From positions 1,882,501-1,946,500 of the forward strand of contig NZ_CP018171.1 of the NCBI RefSeq assembly GCF_001889605.1: a DNA stretch of 64,000 bases, given 5' to 3'. The notes under the pieces were generated by a model. The model ran no database searches, was not told the DNA's origin, and saw nothing but the letters and a program-made list of their open reading frames with translations. Positions 1-8,232 of this stretch are shown piece by piece; position 1 is the stretch's first letter; every line of letters starts with the position of its first letter. The position numbers and the translations under genes are program-made. Origin of the DNA: Aquibium oceanicum (lineage in GTDB: Bacteria; Pseudomonadota; Alphaproteobacteria; Rhizobiales; Rhizobiaceae).

Positions 1-123
1 CGCTTCGTCATCAACGCGCAGAACTGCGTGCACTGCAAGACCTGCGACATCAAGGACCCGAACCAGAACATCAACTGGGTGCCCCCGCAGGGCGGCGAGG
101 GGCCGGTCTATCCGAACATGTGA
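1..123 (+). CDS. Electron transfer flavoprotein-ubiquinone oxidoreductase, C-terminal fragment
   Basis: Only the last 40 codons lie in the window. The fragment reads as the ferredoxin-like 4Fe-4S end of ETF-QO, with the cysteine cluster CVHCKTCD followed by [19 protein letters not shown], which is diagnostic of this family. ETF-QO is a membrane-associated flavo/iron-sulfur protein that passes electrons from acyl-CoA dehydrogenases, via ETF, to ubiquinone. The isovaleryl-CoA dehydrogenase at 13645-14805 would be one electron donor to it. The stop codon is TGA at 121-123. The start lies outside the window. Confidence 0.93.
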   Translation, partial: RFVINAQNCVHCKTCDIKDPNQNINWVPPQGGEGPVYPNM

Positions 124-131
124 GGACGGCG

Positions 132-155
132 ACGGCGGCGCCATGGCGCCGCCGT
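132..155. terminator. Perfect 24-bp palindrome, probable terminator stem
   Basis: The 24 bases starting 8 bases after the ETF-QO stop form a perfect GC-rich palindrome (ACGGCGGCGCC and its complement around a central AT). It would fold into a very stable stem. There is no long T run, only TTCC, so it is either a weak intrinsic terminator or a repeat-like element. Position just after the stop favours a terminator. Confidence 0.45.
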
Positions 156-254
156 TCCTGCGCGTCCGGCAAGGACCGCGCGTCTACTTTACCCCAGCCT
201 AAAATGCCGCTTGAAAGCGGTCGCGCCGCATGCATTCTATGCAAGCAGGGGTAG

Positions 255-869
255 ATGGGCGGGATGCGATCTCACATGAAGGCATGGATTGTGCTGGCGT
301 CGATGAGCATCGCCGCCTTCGCCACGCAGGCTGATGCGAAACCGAAGATCACCGAGAAGACCGAATACTACCAGATCTCGGGAAAGACTGGCATCGACCT
401 CTTGTGGGACATGAACCGCAAAGGACCGCGCCAGGGGTTTCTGACGAAGGCGATCGCGCAGACGCGCTACGAGGCCGATTTCAAAGGCGATATGGTCTTT
501 GAGAACGGCGTCTGCCGGATCAGCGGCGGCGGCGTCTCGATGAAGATCACCTACATCTACCCCCAGCCGCGCGAGAAACTGAGCGGAGACATGTTGCGGC
601 GCTGGAAGCTCTTCCAAGCCGACAATATCCGCCACGAAAAGGTCCACGGCAAGATCGCCCGAGAGTTGGCAGCGGTGCTGGACAAGAAGATCAGGAGTTT
701 CGCCACCAGGGGTGACCGCCGTTGCGGCAATGCCCTGGCGAAGCTGAAGCGCGAGACCATGGCGATCTACAACGCCTACGAAAAGAAGCAGAACGACTTC
801 GACCGGCAGGAGCACCGTGAAGGCGGTGCAGTGGACAAGAGCGTCGCGGTGCTGGTCGCCAAACGCTGA
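255..869 (+). CDS. DUF922-type secreted Zn-dependent protease-like protein
   Basis: This 204-aa protein has an N-terminal signal peptide (hydrophobic stretch AWIVLASMSIAAFATQADA at residues 9-27). The body resembles DUF922, a family annotated as predicted secreted zinc-dependent proteases. The sequence contains an HExxH-type motif (HEKVH, about residue 131-135), preceded by the IRHEKVHG context typical of the family. It is probably periplasmic. The start is uncertain: an in-frame ATG at 276 (MKAWIVL) would give a tighter signal peptide. It stands alone and converges with the EEP-family gene, whose stop is 4 bases away. Substrate is unknown. Confidence 0.7.
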   Translation: MGGMRSHMKAWIVLASMSIAAFATQADAKPKITEKTEYYQISGKTGIDLLWDMNRKGPRQGFLTKAIAQTRYEADFKGDMVFENGVCRISGGGVSMKITYIYPQPREKLSGDMLRRWKLFQADNIRHEKVHGKIARELAAVLDKKIRSFATRGDRRCGNALAKLKRETMAIYNAYEKKQNDFDRQEHREGGAVDKSVAVLVAKR

Positions 870-873
870 GGTG

Positions 874-1911
874 TCAGGACCCGCCGGGGCGCGCCGCGCC
901 GCTCGTCCGTGCAAAGGCGACCTGCCCGGCCGGAGGCTGGTCGCGGATGGAGAACTCGGTCAGGACCGGCAGGTGATCTGAGCCGGCATCATTGAGGCGC
1001 CGGATGTCGCGCAGCCGCAGCCCCCGCTTGACCAGCACGTGGTCCAGTTCGAGCCCCCCAAGGCGGCGCAACCTCCTCGGCAGCCGTTTGTGGATCCATG
1101 TCGGGCCGAGCCGTACGGGTTCTGCAAACCCGCCGGCCTGAACGAAGGTGCGGAAGACCGCGCTCCACGGAACGGAATTGAAGTCGCCGGCCGCGATCGT
1201 GGCGTCGGAAAGCGCCGAGAGCCGCGGTGCCAGGTCGCGCACTTCCTCGAACTGCGTCTTCGGCCACGGCCAGGCAAGATGGACCGCCGCGACCTCGACC
1301 GCCCGGCCGTCGAAATCGATCGTCGCGACCGCAAATCCCCTGCGCTCGCGGCATCCGGATCCTTCGGCGTCGATCATCGGCCGGCGCGACAGGATCATCA
1401 CGCTGCCGAACTTCGGATCGCCCTGACAGTCGAGTCGGAACGGATAGGCGTCCGAGACTTCCGCGAGCCTCGCGCGCCACGGCTCCGACACCTCGTCCAG
1501 GGTGATGACGTCCGCGTCGGCCTGTGAAATCAACGCCAGCGCCTTTTCGGGGGCCGGACTGTCCCATTGCAGGTTGAGCTGCAACAGCCGGTAGACCGGT
1601 TCGTCCATTGCGGCCGGAAGCACCGCCGCGCTCGCCCGGCTGTCCCAGGACGAAGGAGGATAGGCGGTGACATAGGCGCCGGCCGCGAGCGCCAGTGCGA
1701 CCGCTCCGTGCAGCCGCGCCCGCGTCGCCAGAAGCCACACCGCGCAGATCGCGAGCAGGACGGCCAGATGGACGCGGAAATGCGAAAACGAATCCAGGGC
1801 CGGGTGGAGCCAGCCGAAGAACCCGGCGACCAGCGGCAGCGACACCAGCGAGGTCGCAGCCAGCGCCACGCCCGCCCGCTTCGCTGCATCTGCGTTGCCG
1901 GTGCTCGTCAT
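874..1911 (-). CDS. Endonuclease/exonuclease/phosphatase (EEP) family membrane protein
   Basis: This 345-aa protein starts with three predicted membrane helices (about residues 14-86), followed by an EEP domain. Visible EEP motifs are LLQLNLQW (the first metal-site strand), DVITLDEV with the catalytic Glu, AAGDFNSVPW (Asp/Asn) and GSDHLPV (the terminal Asp-His pair). Proteins of this layout are common in rhizobia and related bacteria and are annotated as endonuclease/exonuclease/phosphatase. The real substrate (nucleic acid, phosphoinositide or sphingolipid) cannot be told from sequence. It lies 59 bases downstream of the AMP nucleosidase gene in the same orientation and may be cotranscribed. 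Confidence 0.82.
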   Translation of the reverse strand: MTSTGNADAAKRAGVALAATSLVSLPLVAGFFGWLHPALDSFSHFRVHLAVLLAICAVWLLATRARLHGAVALALAAGAYVTAYPPSSWDSRASAAVLPAAMDEPVYRLLQLNLQWDSPAPEKALALISQADADVITLDEVSEPWRARLAEVSDAYPFRLDCQGDPKFGSVMILSRRPMIDAEGSGCRERRGFAVATIDFDGRAVEVAAVHLAWPWPKTQFEEVRDLAPRLSALSDATIAAGDFNSVPWSAVFRTFVQAGGFAEPVRLGPTWIHKRLPRRLRRLGGLELDHVLVKRGLRLRDIRRLNDAGSDHLPVLTEFSIRDQPPAGQVAFARTSGAARPGGS

Positions 1912-1969
1912 GGCCGCTCAATAGAGAGGAAAGTGCGGCGCGATCAAGACGCCGGTCTTCTCGATGGGC

Positions 1970-3469
1970 CTATTGGAACGCCGTCTCCGAAAAGCTCCTG
2001 AGCTTGCGCGAATGCAGCCGCTCGACCGGCATGGCCGCCAGCTTCTCCATCGCCTTGATACCGATGATGAGATGCTGATTGACCTGCCGCTTGTAGAAGT
2101 CGGTCGCCATTCCCGGCAGCTTAAGTTCGCCGTGGAGCGGCTTGTCGGAGACGCACAACAGGGTTCCGTAAGGCACGCGGAAGCGAAAACCGTTGGCGGC
2201 GATGGTGGCCGATTCCATGTCGAGGGCGATCGCACGCGACTGCGAGAGCCGTTGCACCGGGCCGCGCTGGTCGCGCAGTTCCCAGTTGCGATTGTCGATC
2301 GTGGCGACGGTCCCCGTGCGCATAATGCGCTTGAGGTCATAGCCCGAAAGCCCGGTGACCTCCGCGACCGCTTCCTGCACGGCGACCTGTACCTCGGCGA
2401 GCGCCGGGATCGGCACCCAGACGGGCAGGTCGTCGTCCAGCACGTGATCCTCGCGGACGTATGCGTGCGCCAGCACGTAGTCGCCGAGCGCCTGTGTGTT
2501 GCGCAGCCCCGCGCAGTGGCCGAGCATGAGCCAGGCGTGTGGCCGCAACACCGCGACATGGTCGGTGATGGTCTTGGCGTTGGATGGGCCGACGCCGATA
2601 TTGACCATGGTGATGCCGCCGTGGCCGGGCTTGATCAGGTGATAGGCCGGCATCTGCGGCAGGCGGGCGATCGTCGTGGGGTTCTCCTCCGGTTCGCCCG
2701 GCAGGGTGACGATGTTTCCCGGCTCCACGAAGCTCGTATAGCCTTCTCCGCCGCGTGCCATCAGGTCGCGTGCCAGCGCCACGAACTCGTCGATGTAGAA
2801 CTGGTAGTTGGTGAACAGGACGAAGTTCTGGAAATGCGACGGGCTCGTCGCCGTGTAATGCGCCAGCCGGTGCAGCGAATAATCGATGCGCTGCGCCGTG
2901 AAGGGCGCCAGCGGCAGCGGTTCGCCGAGTGCTGCCTCGAAGGTGCCGTTGGCGATATGGTCGTCGGTGGCGTTGAGGTCGGGCACGTCGAAGATGTCGC
3001 GCAGCGGCCGCTGGATGCGCTCGGCGATGCCCGCCTCGACATGCGTGCCTTCCAGCAGCGCGAAGTGAAGCGGTATCGGCGTTTCGGATTCGCCGATGGT
3101 GATCGGGATGCCGTGGTTGCGGATGATGAGCCGCAACTGGTCGGTCAGGTAGGGCTCGAACAGGTCGGGCCGGGTGACCGTGGTGGCGTACTGTCCGGGG
3201 GAGGGCATGTGGCCATAGGCCAGCCGCGTATCGATCTGGTCGTAGGACGACACCGTGACGCTGATCTCGGGATAGAAGGCACGGTAGCGCCGGTCCGGCC
3301 TACCAGCCGAGGCCAGGCCGTTGAAGGAATCGCGCAGGAACTGCGTGTTGCGGTCGTAGAGAGCCTGGATGGCTTCTACCGCCTCTCTGGCGTCGGTGAA
3401 GCTCTTGCGCGGGAAGGGTTCCGGTCGTTCGACCGTCTCGATCGGTACGGGATAGATTCGCTTTTCCAT
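1970..3469 (-). CDS. amn: AMP nucleosidase
   Basis: This 499-aa protein matches AMP nucleosidase in length (E. coli Amn is 484 aa) and layout: an N-terminal AMP-nucleosidase domain and a C-terminal PNP/UDP-phosphorylase-like nucleoside-binding domain. It hydrolyses AMP to adenine and ribose 5-phosphate, and so takes part in adenine nucleotide balance. Recognisable stretches are RYRAFYPEISV, HGIPITIGESETPIP, the VNIGVGPSNAKTITDH region and DMESATIAANGFRFRVPYGTLLCVSDKPLHGELKLPG near the end. The start MEKRIYPVPIETVERPEPFPRK is the usual beginning. No Shine-Dalgarno sequence is visible, and a perfect TATAAT lies just 5 bases before the ATG (see findings). Confidence 0.93.
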   Translation of the reverse strand: MEKRIYPVPIETVERPEPFPRKSFTDAREAVEAIQALYDRNTQFLRDSFNGLASAGRPDRRYRAFYPEISVTVSSYDQIDTRLAYGHMPSPGQYATTVTRPDLFEPYLTDQLRLIIRNHGIPITIGESETPIPLHFALLEGTHVEAGIAERIQRPLRDIFDVPDLNATDDHIANGTFEAALGEPLPLAPFTAQRIDYSLHRLAHYTATSPSHFQNFVLFTNYQFYIDEFVALARDLMARGGEGYTSFVEPGNIVTLPGEPEENPTTIARLPQMPAYHLIKPGHGGITMVNIGVGPSNAKTITDHVAVLRPHAWLMLGHCAGLRNTQALGDYVLAHAYVREDHVLDDDLPVWVPIPALAEVQVAVQEAVAEVTGLSGYDLKRIMRTGTVATIDNRNWELRDQRGPVQRLSQSRAIALDMESATIAANGFRFRVPYGTLLCVSDKPLHGELKLPGMATDFYKRQVNQHLIIGIKAMEKLAAMPVERLHSRKLRSFSETAFQ

Positions 3470-3474
3470 GTCCC

Positions 3475-3480
3475 ATTATA
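3475..3480 (-). promoter_or_regulatory. TATAAT immediately upstream of amn
   Basis: On the minus strand a perfect consensus -10 hexamer ends 5 bases before the amn ATG. If used, transcription would begin at or next to the A of the start codon, giving a leaderless mRNA. No good TTGACA lies at 16-18 bases upstream, so the promoter call is tentative. Confidence 0.3.
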
Positions 3481-3528
3481 GAGAGCGAAGTGTGACAGCG
3501 GGAGGGGCTTTTGCCTGCTATTTGAACA

Positions 3529-3726
3529 TTATCGCGCGCGTCGCAGCCCCACGACGATGACGAGCCCGGCGCCGCTCGTGCGCTCCACCTTTCCGCCGAC
3601 CAGGATCCCATCGCCGACGTCGGTTAGGGGCATCGCGAGCACCGGCGCTGCGAGCGCGCCCAGGAGCAGCGCGATACGCGCGGCCGTCGCGGCCATGGAG
3701 GAAAACTGGAAAGGAAAGTCACGCAT
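3529..3726 (-). CDS. Small hypothetical secreted protein
   Basis: A 65-aa reading frame starting at the ATG of MRDFPFQFSSM, with a hydrophobic signal-like segment (ARIALLLGALAAPVLA) and a short polar tail. The tail ends in GLVIVVGLRRAR. No family was recognised. It sits between amn and another small secreted protein, on the same strand. The ribosome binding site is poor (GAAG). It may be a genuine small exported protein or a chance open frame in GC-rich DNA. Confidence 0.3.
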   Translation of the reverse strand: MRDFPFQFSSMAATAARIALLLGALAAPVLAMPLTDVGDGILVGGKVERTSGAGLVIVVGLRRAR

Positions 3727-3769
3727 CTTCAACTCGCTTCTCGTACCTACCGGCCAACCCTGCCGCCAG

Positions 3770-3937
3770 TCAGCGCCTGGGGATCCGGCATTGGAGCCCT
3801 TGCTCGAACACGCAGGGGATGAACATGCCGACTTCCCACGAACGGGCCGGCCGGCTGGTCTCCGCGACCACCATCGAGAAACTCATTCCGAAGATCACGA
3901 CGATCAGGGTGACGATGGTCAATCTGCGGGCGAGCAT
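3770..3937 (-). CDS. Small hypothetical exported protein
   Basis: This 55-aa protein begins at the ATG with an excellent AGGAGG ribosome binding site 7 bases upstream (3945-3950). The open frame extends further upstream, but the RBS decides this start. It begins MLARRLTIVTLIVVIFGMSF, a typical signal or membrane anchor, followed by a short domain with two cysteines (FIPCVFEQGLQCRIPRR). A disulfide in the periplasm is possible. No family was recognised. It is followed by another small signal-bearing frame on the same strand. Confidence 0.55.
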   Translation of the reverse strand: MLARRLTIVTLIVVIFGMSFSMVVAETSRPARSWEVGMFIPCVFEQGLQCRIPRR

Positions 3938-4132
3938 GGGTGGTCCTCCTGCTTCGCCCTCCTTCTCGCACGATCGCGCTGAACCGGTGCTGAGGCGGCC
4001 GTTCATCCGGCGTTCAGGCACATCGGCGAGGAGAGTTGCACAGGCAAGGCGCCGGCGGCGGTCGTGCTTCCCAGGGAATCAAAACGGGCGGCACAAGGCC
4101 GCCCGCGTCGGATCAGAGACGGGAAACTCCGA

Positions 4133-4471
4133 TCAGAGCTTGGACCAGGTCTGGGTCTTGCAGAAGATCGCCGCGACGCAACCCTTCATCTTGAGCGCTC
4201 CCCCGGAGAGCGACGCCGAACCGCTATAGGTCTTGTCGTCCGCAGGATCGGTGATCGAACCCTTGTAGCTCTTTCCGTTTGCGCTCATCTTGCCGATCTG
4301 TTTGCCGGCATATTTGCCGGTCTTGAGCGTGATGCAATAGCTGCCGCCGCAGCTTGCGATCGAGGCGGTCTCTCCGGACTGGGTCTTCCAGTTTCCCTCG
4401 ATCGGATCGGCGAATGCCGCGCCGGCGGACAGGAACAGGGTTGCCGCGGCGATGGCGAGAATGCTCTTCAT
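4133..4471 (-). CDS. DUF2147 family secreted protein
   Basis: This 112-aa protein has a clear signal peptide (MKSILAIAAATLFLSAGAAFA, cleavage before DPIEG). Next comes a DUF2147-type domain: DPIEGNWKTQSGETASIASC matches the usual D-x-x-G-x-W beginning of the family, with four cysteines that may form disulfides. Family members are small periplasmic beta-rich proteins of unknown function, common in rhizobia. A GGGAGG ribosome binding site is visible just upstream of the ATG (4478-4483). It reads as a single-gene unit. Confidence 0.7.
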   Translation of the reverse strand: MKSILAIAAATLFLSAGAAFADPIEGNWKTQSGETASIASCGGSYCITLKTGKYAGKQIGKMSANGKSYKGSITDPADDKTYSGSASLSGGALKMKGCVAAIFCKTQTWSKL

Positions 4472-4903
4472 GAATACCTCCCTTGACGTTCACGGCCGCT
4501 GGTCGCGCGGCCGGTTCTTACGCAAACGTCAAAGTAAACCATCCGTGAGCCGCGCGAAAGCGGTGTCGCTGCGGAAGGCCGCCGCATTTTTTCGCCGCTT
4601 CGAGCAACCCTGCCGGCTTCGGAAGAGGCCCGCGGCTCTGCTCCGACCGCGTGCCGTGGTTAGCGAAGCCTTTCGTTGTCAGGGGCGGATTTTATCGGAA
4701 TTTCGGCCGTTTCCGCGCAGACGCGCGATTCCCATCCTTAATGGAATCTCGCCTTTACTTCTTGTTTTAGTTTTGTTTTCTCCAAATTAAGCACGCAGTT
4801 TAACGACGGATTCAAGGCCGGGTGGCATCCTCGAAGCATCAGAAAGACGGCGGACCTAGGGACAAGAACCGCTGCTTTCGAAGCACAACAGGGGACTGGA
4901 CAC
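4472..4903. other. Intergenic region, about 430 bp, no gene seen
   Basis: Divergent promoter region between the DUF2147 gene and the Sel1-like gene. It holds an AT-richer stretch at about 4680-4800 (cttttacttcttgttttagttttg), unusual against the GC-rich surroundings and likely to contain the promoter of the downstream plus-strand gene. No convincing open frame, RNA gene or terminator was recognised. Confidence 0.4.
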
Positions 4904-5170
4904 ATGGCACGTTTTGAAATGCTCGAAGCCGGTTTCGGCGACATCGGAAACACGGCTCAGGCCGACATTCTCCTCGAACTCGGCATGATGTACGCGACCG
5001 GCCGCGACTGCGAGGTCGACGTCGTCGCCGCGCACAAATGGTTCAACATCGCGGCGATCAAGGGGTCCGAGCGCGCGGCCGAACTGCGCGGCGAGATGGC
5101 GGCGACGATGTCGAAGATGGAACTCGCTCGCGCCCTGCGCGAAGCGCGCGAATGGATGACCATGCACTAA
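4904..5170 (+). CDS. Small Sel1-repeat-like protein
   Basis: This 88-aa protein contains a single Sel1/TPR-like repeat: ILLELGMMYATGRDCEVDVVAAHKWFNIAA fits the pattern LG-x-MY-x-x-G-x-x-V-x-x-D-x-x-x-A-x-KWF-x-x-AA, followed by GSERAAELRGEMAATMS. Such short Sel1 proteins with the ending ALREAREWMTMH are conserved in Hyphomicrobiales. It is cytoplasmic and probably a protein-protein adaptor; a precise role is unknown. It is transcribed away from the DUF2147 gene. GGGG at 4892-4895 is the only RBS-like sequence. Confidence 0.72.
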   Translation: MARFEMLEAGFGDIGNTAQADILLELGMMYATGRDCEVDVVAAHKWFNIAAIKGSERAAELRGEMAATMSKMELARALREAREWMTMH

Positions 5171-5330
5171 AGGCGACGGGCCGCAGAGGCCCGGCGAGGG
5201 ACGGGACACCGGATCGCTTGCGGGGGGAAGGCAGCCGCCGCGGCACGGGGGCGCCGCGAACGCTGCCACCGCAGGAGCCGCGACCGGCCGGGACAAGGCC
5301 GGCGCGGTCTCCGGTTGTCTGTCAGATGGC

Positions 5331-5451
5331 TCAAGCGGCGTTGAGCGGCCGGATCTTCTTCGCGACGCTCGACCAGTCGCCGGCCCGCAGGCGCCGCAGT
5401 TCGTAGTCGTTCTGCAGGTTCAGCCAAAATACGTTCGACACATGGTGTGAC
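5331..5451 (-). pseudogene. HigA-type antitoxin C-terminal remnant
   Basis: On the minus strand this stretch reads HVSNVFWLNLQNDYELRRLR followed by AGDWSSVAKKIRPLNAA and a stop. It matches the C-terminal end of HigA/VapI-type HTH antitoxins, whose hallmark is S-x-x-FWLNLQ-x-x-YDLR. The helix-turn-helix N-terminal part is absent, and upstream lies the end of the biotin carboxylase gene. It is therefore a truncated relic of a toxin-antitoxin gene. No HigB toxin was found beside it. Boundaries are approximate to a base or two. Confidence 0.65.
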
Positions 5452-7407
5452 TCACCCTTCCGCAAACCGCACTAGCACCGTTCCCTCGCTGACCTGCGCG
5501 CCTTCGGCCGCGATTTCTTCGACCTTGCCGTCATGTGGCGCCGAGATGGTGTGCTCCATCTTCATGGCTTCCAGCACCAGGAGCGCGTGGCCCTTCGAGA
5601 CGCTGTCGCCGACGGCCACCCGCGCGATCTTCACCAGCCCCGGCATCGGCGCGCGTAGCGCATCGCCACCGGCTCCCGCTTCCTCCGCTGCCTCGAACGG
5701 GTCGGGAATGGCGAAACTGTGGCCTACGGCGCCTTCGAAGACGGTGACGTGGCCCGGCCAGCGGGCGGTCCGCGCATCCGCCGCCTGGTCGTCCGCTGCC
5801 ATCAACATCGAGCTGTCAGCGCCGGCGATCTCGTAGCGGCCATCCCTCCGCGCCGTGACTGAAAACGACACCTCATCGGGGCCGCTCCGCAGGTCGACAC
5901 GCCGCCGCACCGGGTGGAAATGCGCATAGCCGGACAGCGCGTCCCACGGGTCCTGCGCGGAGATGCGCGGCTTTGCTCCGGATGCTGCGAGCGCGGCGAG
6001 GGCGTCCACATGCGGGGAGGGTGGCGCGATGCGCGTCAGTTCTTCCTGCTTTCGGCCGATCAGGCCGGTATCGACGTCGCCGGACGCGAAATCGTCGTCG
6101 CTGGCGAGCGCGACCAGGAACGGGACGTTGGCGATCGTGCCGGCGATCTCGGTCTCGCCCAGCGCCTCCACCAGCGCCGAAAGCGCTGTGGCCCGGCCCG
6201 AAGCCTTCACCACCAGCTTGGCGATCATTGGATCGTAGAAGGGCGAAATGGCATCGCCCTGGCGCACGCCGGTCTCGACCCGCATCTCGGCACCGCGGGG
6301 AGCGTGGGATGGAAAGCGCAGATGATGCAGCGTACCGGTCGCCGGCAGAAAACCCTTCGCCGCGTCCTCGGCGTAGATGCGGGCCTCGAAGGCGTGGCCG
6401 TCGAGCCGGATCTGGTCCTGTGCCAGCGGCAGCGGCTCGCCAGCGGCCACCCGCAGCTGCCATTCCACCAGATCGACGCCGGTGACCATCTCGGTCACCG
6501 GGTGCTCGACCTGCAGCCGGGTGTTCATCTCCATGAACCAGAAGCGGTCGGGCCGCAGCCCTTCCGAGGCGTCGACGATGAACTCGATCGTTCCCGCGCC
6601 GGAATAGCCGATCGCCAGTGCGGCCTTCACCGCGGCGTCGGTGATCGCCGCGCGCATCTCGGGTGTTATGCCGGGGGCAGGGGCCTCCTCGATCACCTTC
6701 TGGTGGCGGCGCTGGGCCGAGCAGTCGCGCTCGAAGAGATGTACTGCGTTGCCGTGATTGTCGCCGAACACCTGCACCTCGATGTGGCGCGGCTTCTCGA
6801 CATACTTCTCGATCAGCACCGCGTCGTCGCCGAAGGCGGCCTTGGCCTCGCGCTTGGCGCCCGCCAGCGCATCGGCGAAACCATCGGGATCGTCGACGCG
6901 GCGCATGCCCCTGCCGCCGCCGCCCGCGCGCGCCTTGATCAGCACGGGATAGCCGATCTCCCTGGCCTTGCCGGCGAGCAGCACCAGCGCCTGGCCGTCG
7001 CCGTGCCAGCCGGGCACCACCGGCACCCCCGCCTTCTCCATCAGCCGCTTGGCTGCGTCCTTCAGTCCCATGGCACGGATGGAATCGGCCGACGGGCCGA
7101 TGAAGGTCAGCCCGGCCGCCATCACCTGGTCGACGAAATCGGGGTTCTCCGACAGGAAGCCATATCCCGGATGAATCGCCTCCGCTCCGGTCGACAGCGC
7201 AGCCTTTATAATCCGGTCGCCGCGCAGGTAGCTCTCCCCGACGGGCGAGGCGCCGATATGAACCGCTTCGTCCGCCTCCGCGACGTGCATCGACTGCGCG
7301 TCCGCATCGGAAAAGACGGCGACCGTCTTGATGCCCATGCGCCGCGCGGTGCGGATGACGCGGCAGGCGATCTCGCCGCGATTGGCGATCAGGATCTTCG
7401 AAAACAT
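5452..7407 (-). CDS. mccA: 3-methylcrotonyl-CoA carboxylase alpha (biotin-containing) subunit
   Basis: This 651-aa protein has the full acyl-CoA carboxylase alpha layout: biotin carboxylase N-domain (MFSKILIANRGEIACRVIRT), ATP-grasp domain with the glycine-rich loop KARAGGGGRGMRRV, biotin carboxylase C-domain (EMNTRLQVEHPVTEMVTG), and a C-terminal biotinyl domain with the biotin lysine in VLEAMKMEH near residue 614. With the beta subunit at 11777-13384 it would carboxylate 3-methylcrotonyl-CoA in leucine breakdown. The subunit family alone could also be geranyl- or propionyl-CoA specific; isovaleryl-CoA dehydrogenase in the locus favours methylcrotonyl-CoA. The ATG at 7407 has GGGAGGA upstream, so the longer TTG start is rejected. 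Confidence 0.9.
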   Translation of the reverse strand: MFSKILIANRGEIACRVIRTARRMGIKTVAVFSDADAQSMHVAEADEAVHIGASPVGESYLRGDRIIKAALSTGAEAIHPGYGFLSENPDFVDQVMAAGLTFIGPSADSIRAMGLKDAAKRLMEKAGVPVVPGWHGDGQALVLLAGKAREIGYPVLIKARAGGGGRGMRRVDDPDGFADALAGAKREAKAAFGDDAVLIEKYVEKPRHIEVQVFGDNHGNAVHLFERDCSAQRRHQKVIEEAPAPGITPEMRAAITDAAVKAALAIGYSGAGTIEFIVDASEGLRPDRFWFMEMNTRLQVEHPVTEMVTGVDLVEWQLRVAAGEPLPLAQDQIRLDGHAFEARIYAEDAAKGFLPATGTLHHLRFPSHAPRGAEMRVETGVRQGDAISPFYDPMIAKLVVKASGRATALSALVEALGETEIAGTIANVPFLVALASDDDFASGDVDTGLIGRKQEELTRIAPPSPHVDALAALAASGAKPRISAQDPWDALSGYAHFHPVRRRVDLRSGPDEVSFSVTARRDGRYEIAGADSSMLMAADDQAADARTARWPGHVTVFEGAVGHSFAIPDPFEAAEEAGAGGDALRAPMPGLVKIARVAVGDSVSKGHALLVLEAMKMEHTISAPHDGKVEEIAAEGAQVSEGTVLVRFAEG

Positions 7408-7484
7408 CGTTCCTCCCGGCAAGGCTTTGCCACGAGGTTAAGCCATGGGCGGCAGGTGAAGTCCAGCGGGCGCGACGTCCGCCT

Positions 7485-8111
7485 TCAGGAGGGCGGGACG
7501 AAAGGCTGCGACACCGCCTGGAACACCTCCAGCGACTCCAGCCGGGCGGCGTGGGCATGGACTTGCGGATAGCGGGCGGGATCGATCAAGCCTGGCAGAG
7601 AATCTCCGACGTGGCGCAGCGCACAGGCGACCGCGACGTCCGCATGGCCAATGGTCTCGCCGAACCAGTATGGAGTGCTGCGCGCGGCGCGGTCCTCCTC
7701 CAGGGTCCGCAGTGCTCCAAGAACCTGCCCACGCCGCCGCTCGACCAGCATCGCCGAAGGGCTCTGATGCAGGTACGTCTCGTAGAAAAGGCTGACGCCG
7801 TTGTCGGCCATCCCGGTCGCAAGCGCCGCGATCTTCATCGCGCGCCGCCGCTCCGGCTCAGACGCCGGAAACATCCGCCGTTCCGGTTCCACGAGACTAT
7901 CGAGATGATCGATGATCATGTGGCTGTCGATAAGCACCTCGCCGTCATCGAGCACCAGCGTCGGCACCTTCACCAGCGGATTGAATTCCCTCAGCCGTTC
8001 CGCGTCGCCGAAGGTCGACCAGGGGCGATGCTCGAACGGCAGTCCGTAGAGCGTCAGCGCGATCCCCACGCGCCGGACGAAGGATGAGTCATACTGGCCG
8101 ATCAGGATCAT
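7485..8111 (-). CDS. Glutathione S-transferase family protein
   Basis: This 208-aa protein starts at the ATG of MILIGQYDSSFVRRVGIALT, the classical GST thioredoxin-like N-domain beginning, and shows the glutathione-contacting stretch PTLVLDDGEVLIDSHMIIDHLD. A helical C-domain follows (AMKIAALATGMADNGVSLFYE). The open frame continues 69 codons upstream, but that extension is arginine-rich noise. Family members conjugate or isomerise substrates with glutathione. It lies between the two carboxylase subunit genes; whether it works on a leucine-pathway intermediate is not shown by the sequence. Confidence 0.85.
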   Translation of the reverse strand: MILIGQYDSSFVRRVGIALTLYGLPFEHRPWSTFGDAERLREFNPLVKVPTLVLDDGEVLIDSHMIIDHLDSLVEPERRMFPASEPERRRAMKIAALATGMADNGVSLFYETYLHQSPSAMLVERRRGQVLGALRTLEEDRAARSTPYWFGETIGHADVAVACALRHVGDSLPGLIDPARYPQVHAHAARLESLEVFQAVSQPFVPPS

Positions 8112-8232
8112 GCGTCGCTCCGGTGCCGAAGACGGCCCTACCGTCACGCCGCCGCGAGCCGATCGCAAGAGGGTATTCGATCGACTGCCGCCTGCGCTTG
8201 TCAGGAGTGTCGACCGGCGTGTGCCGGATGGC

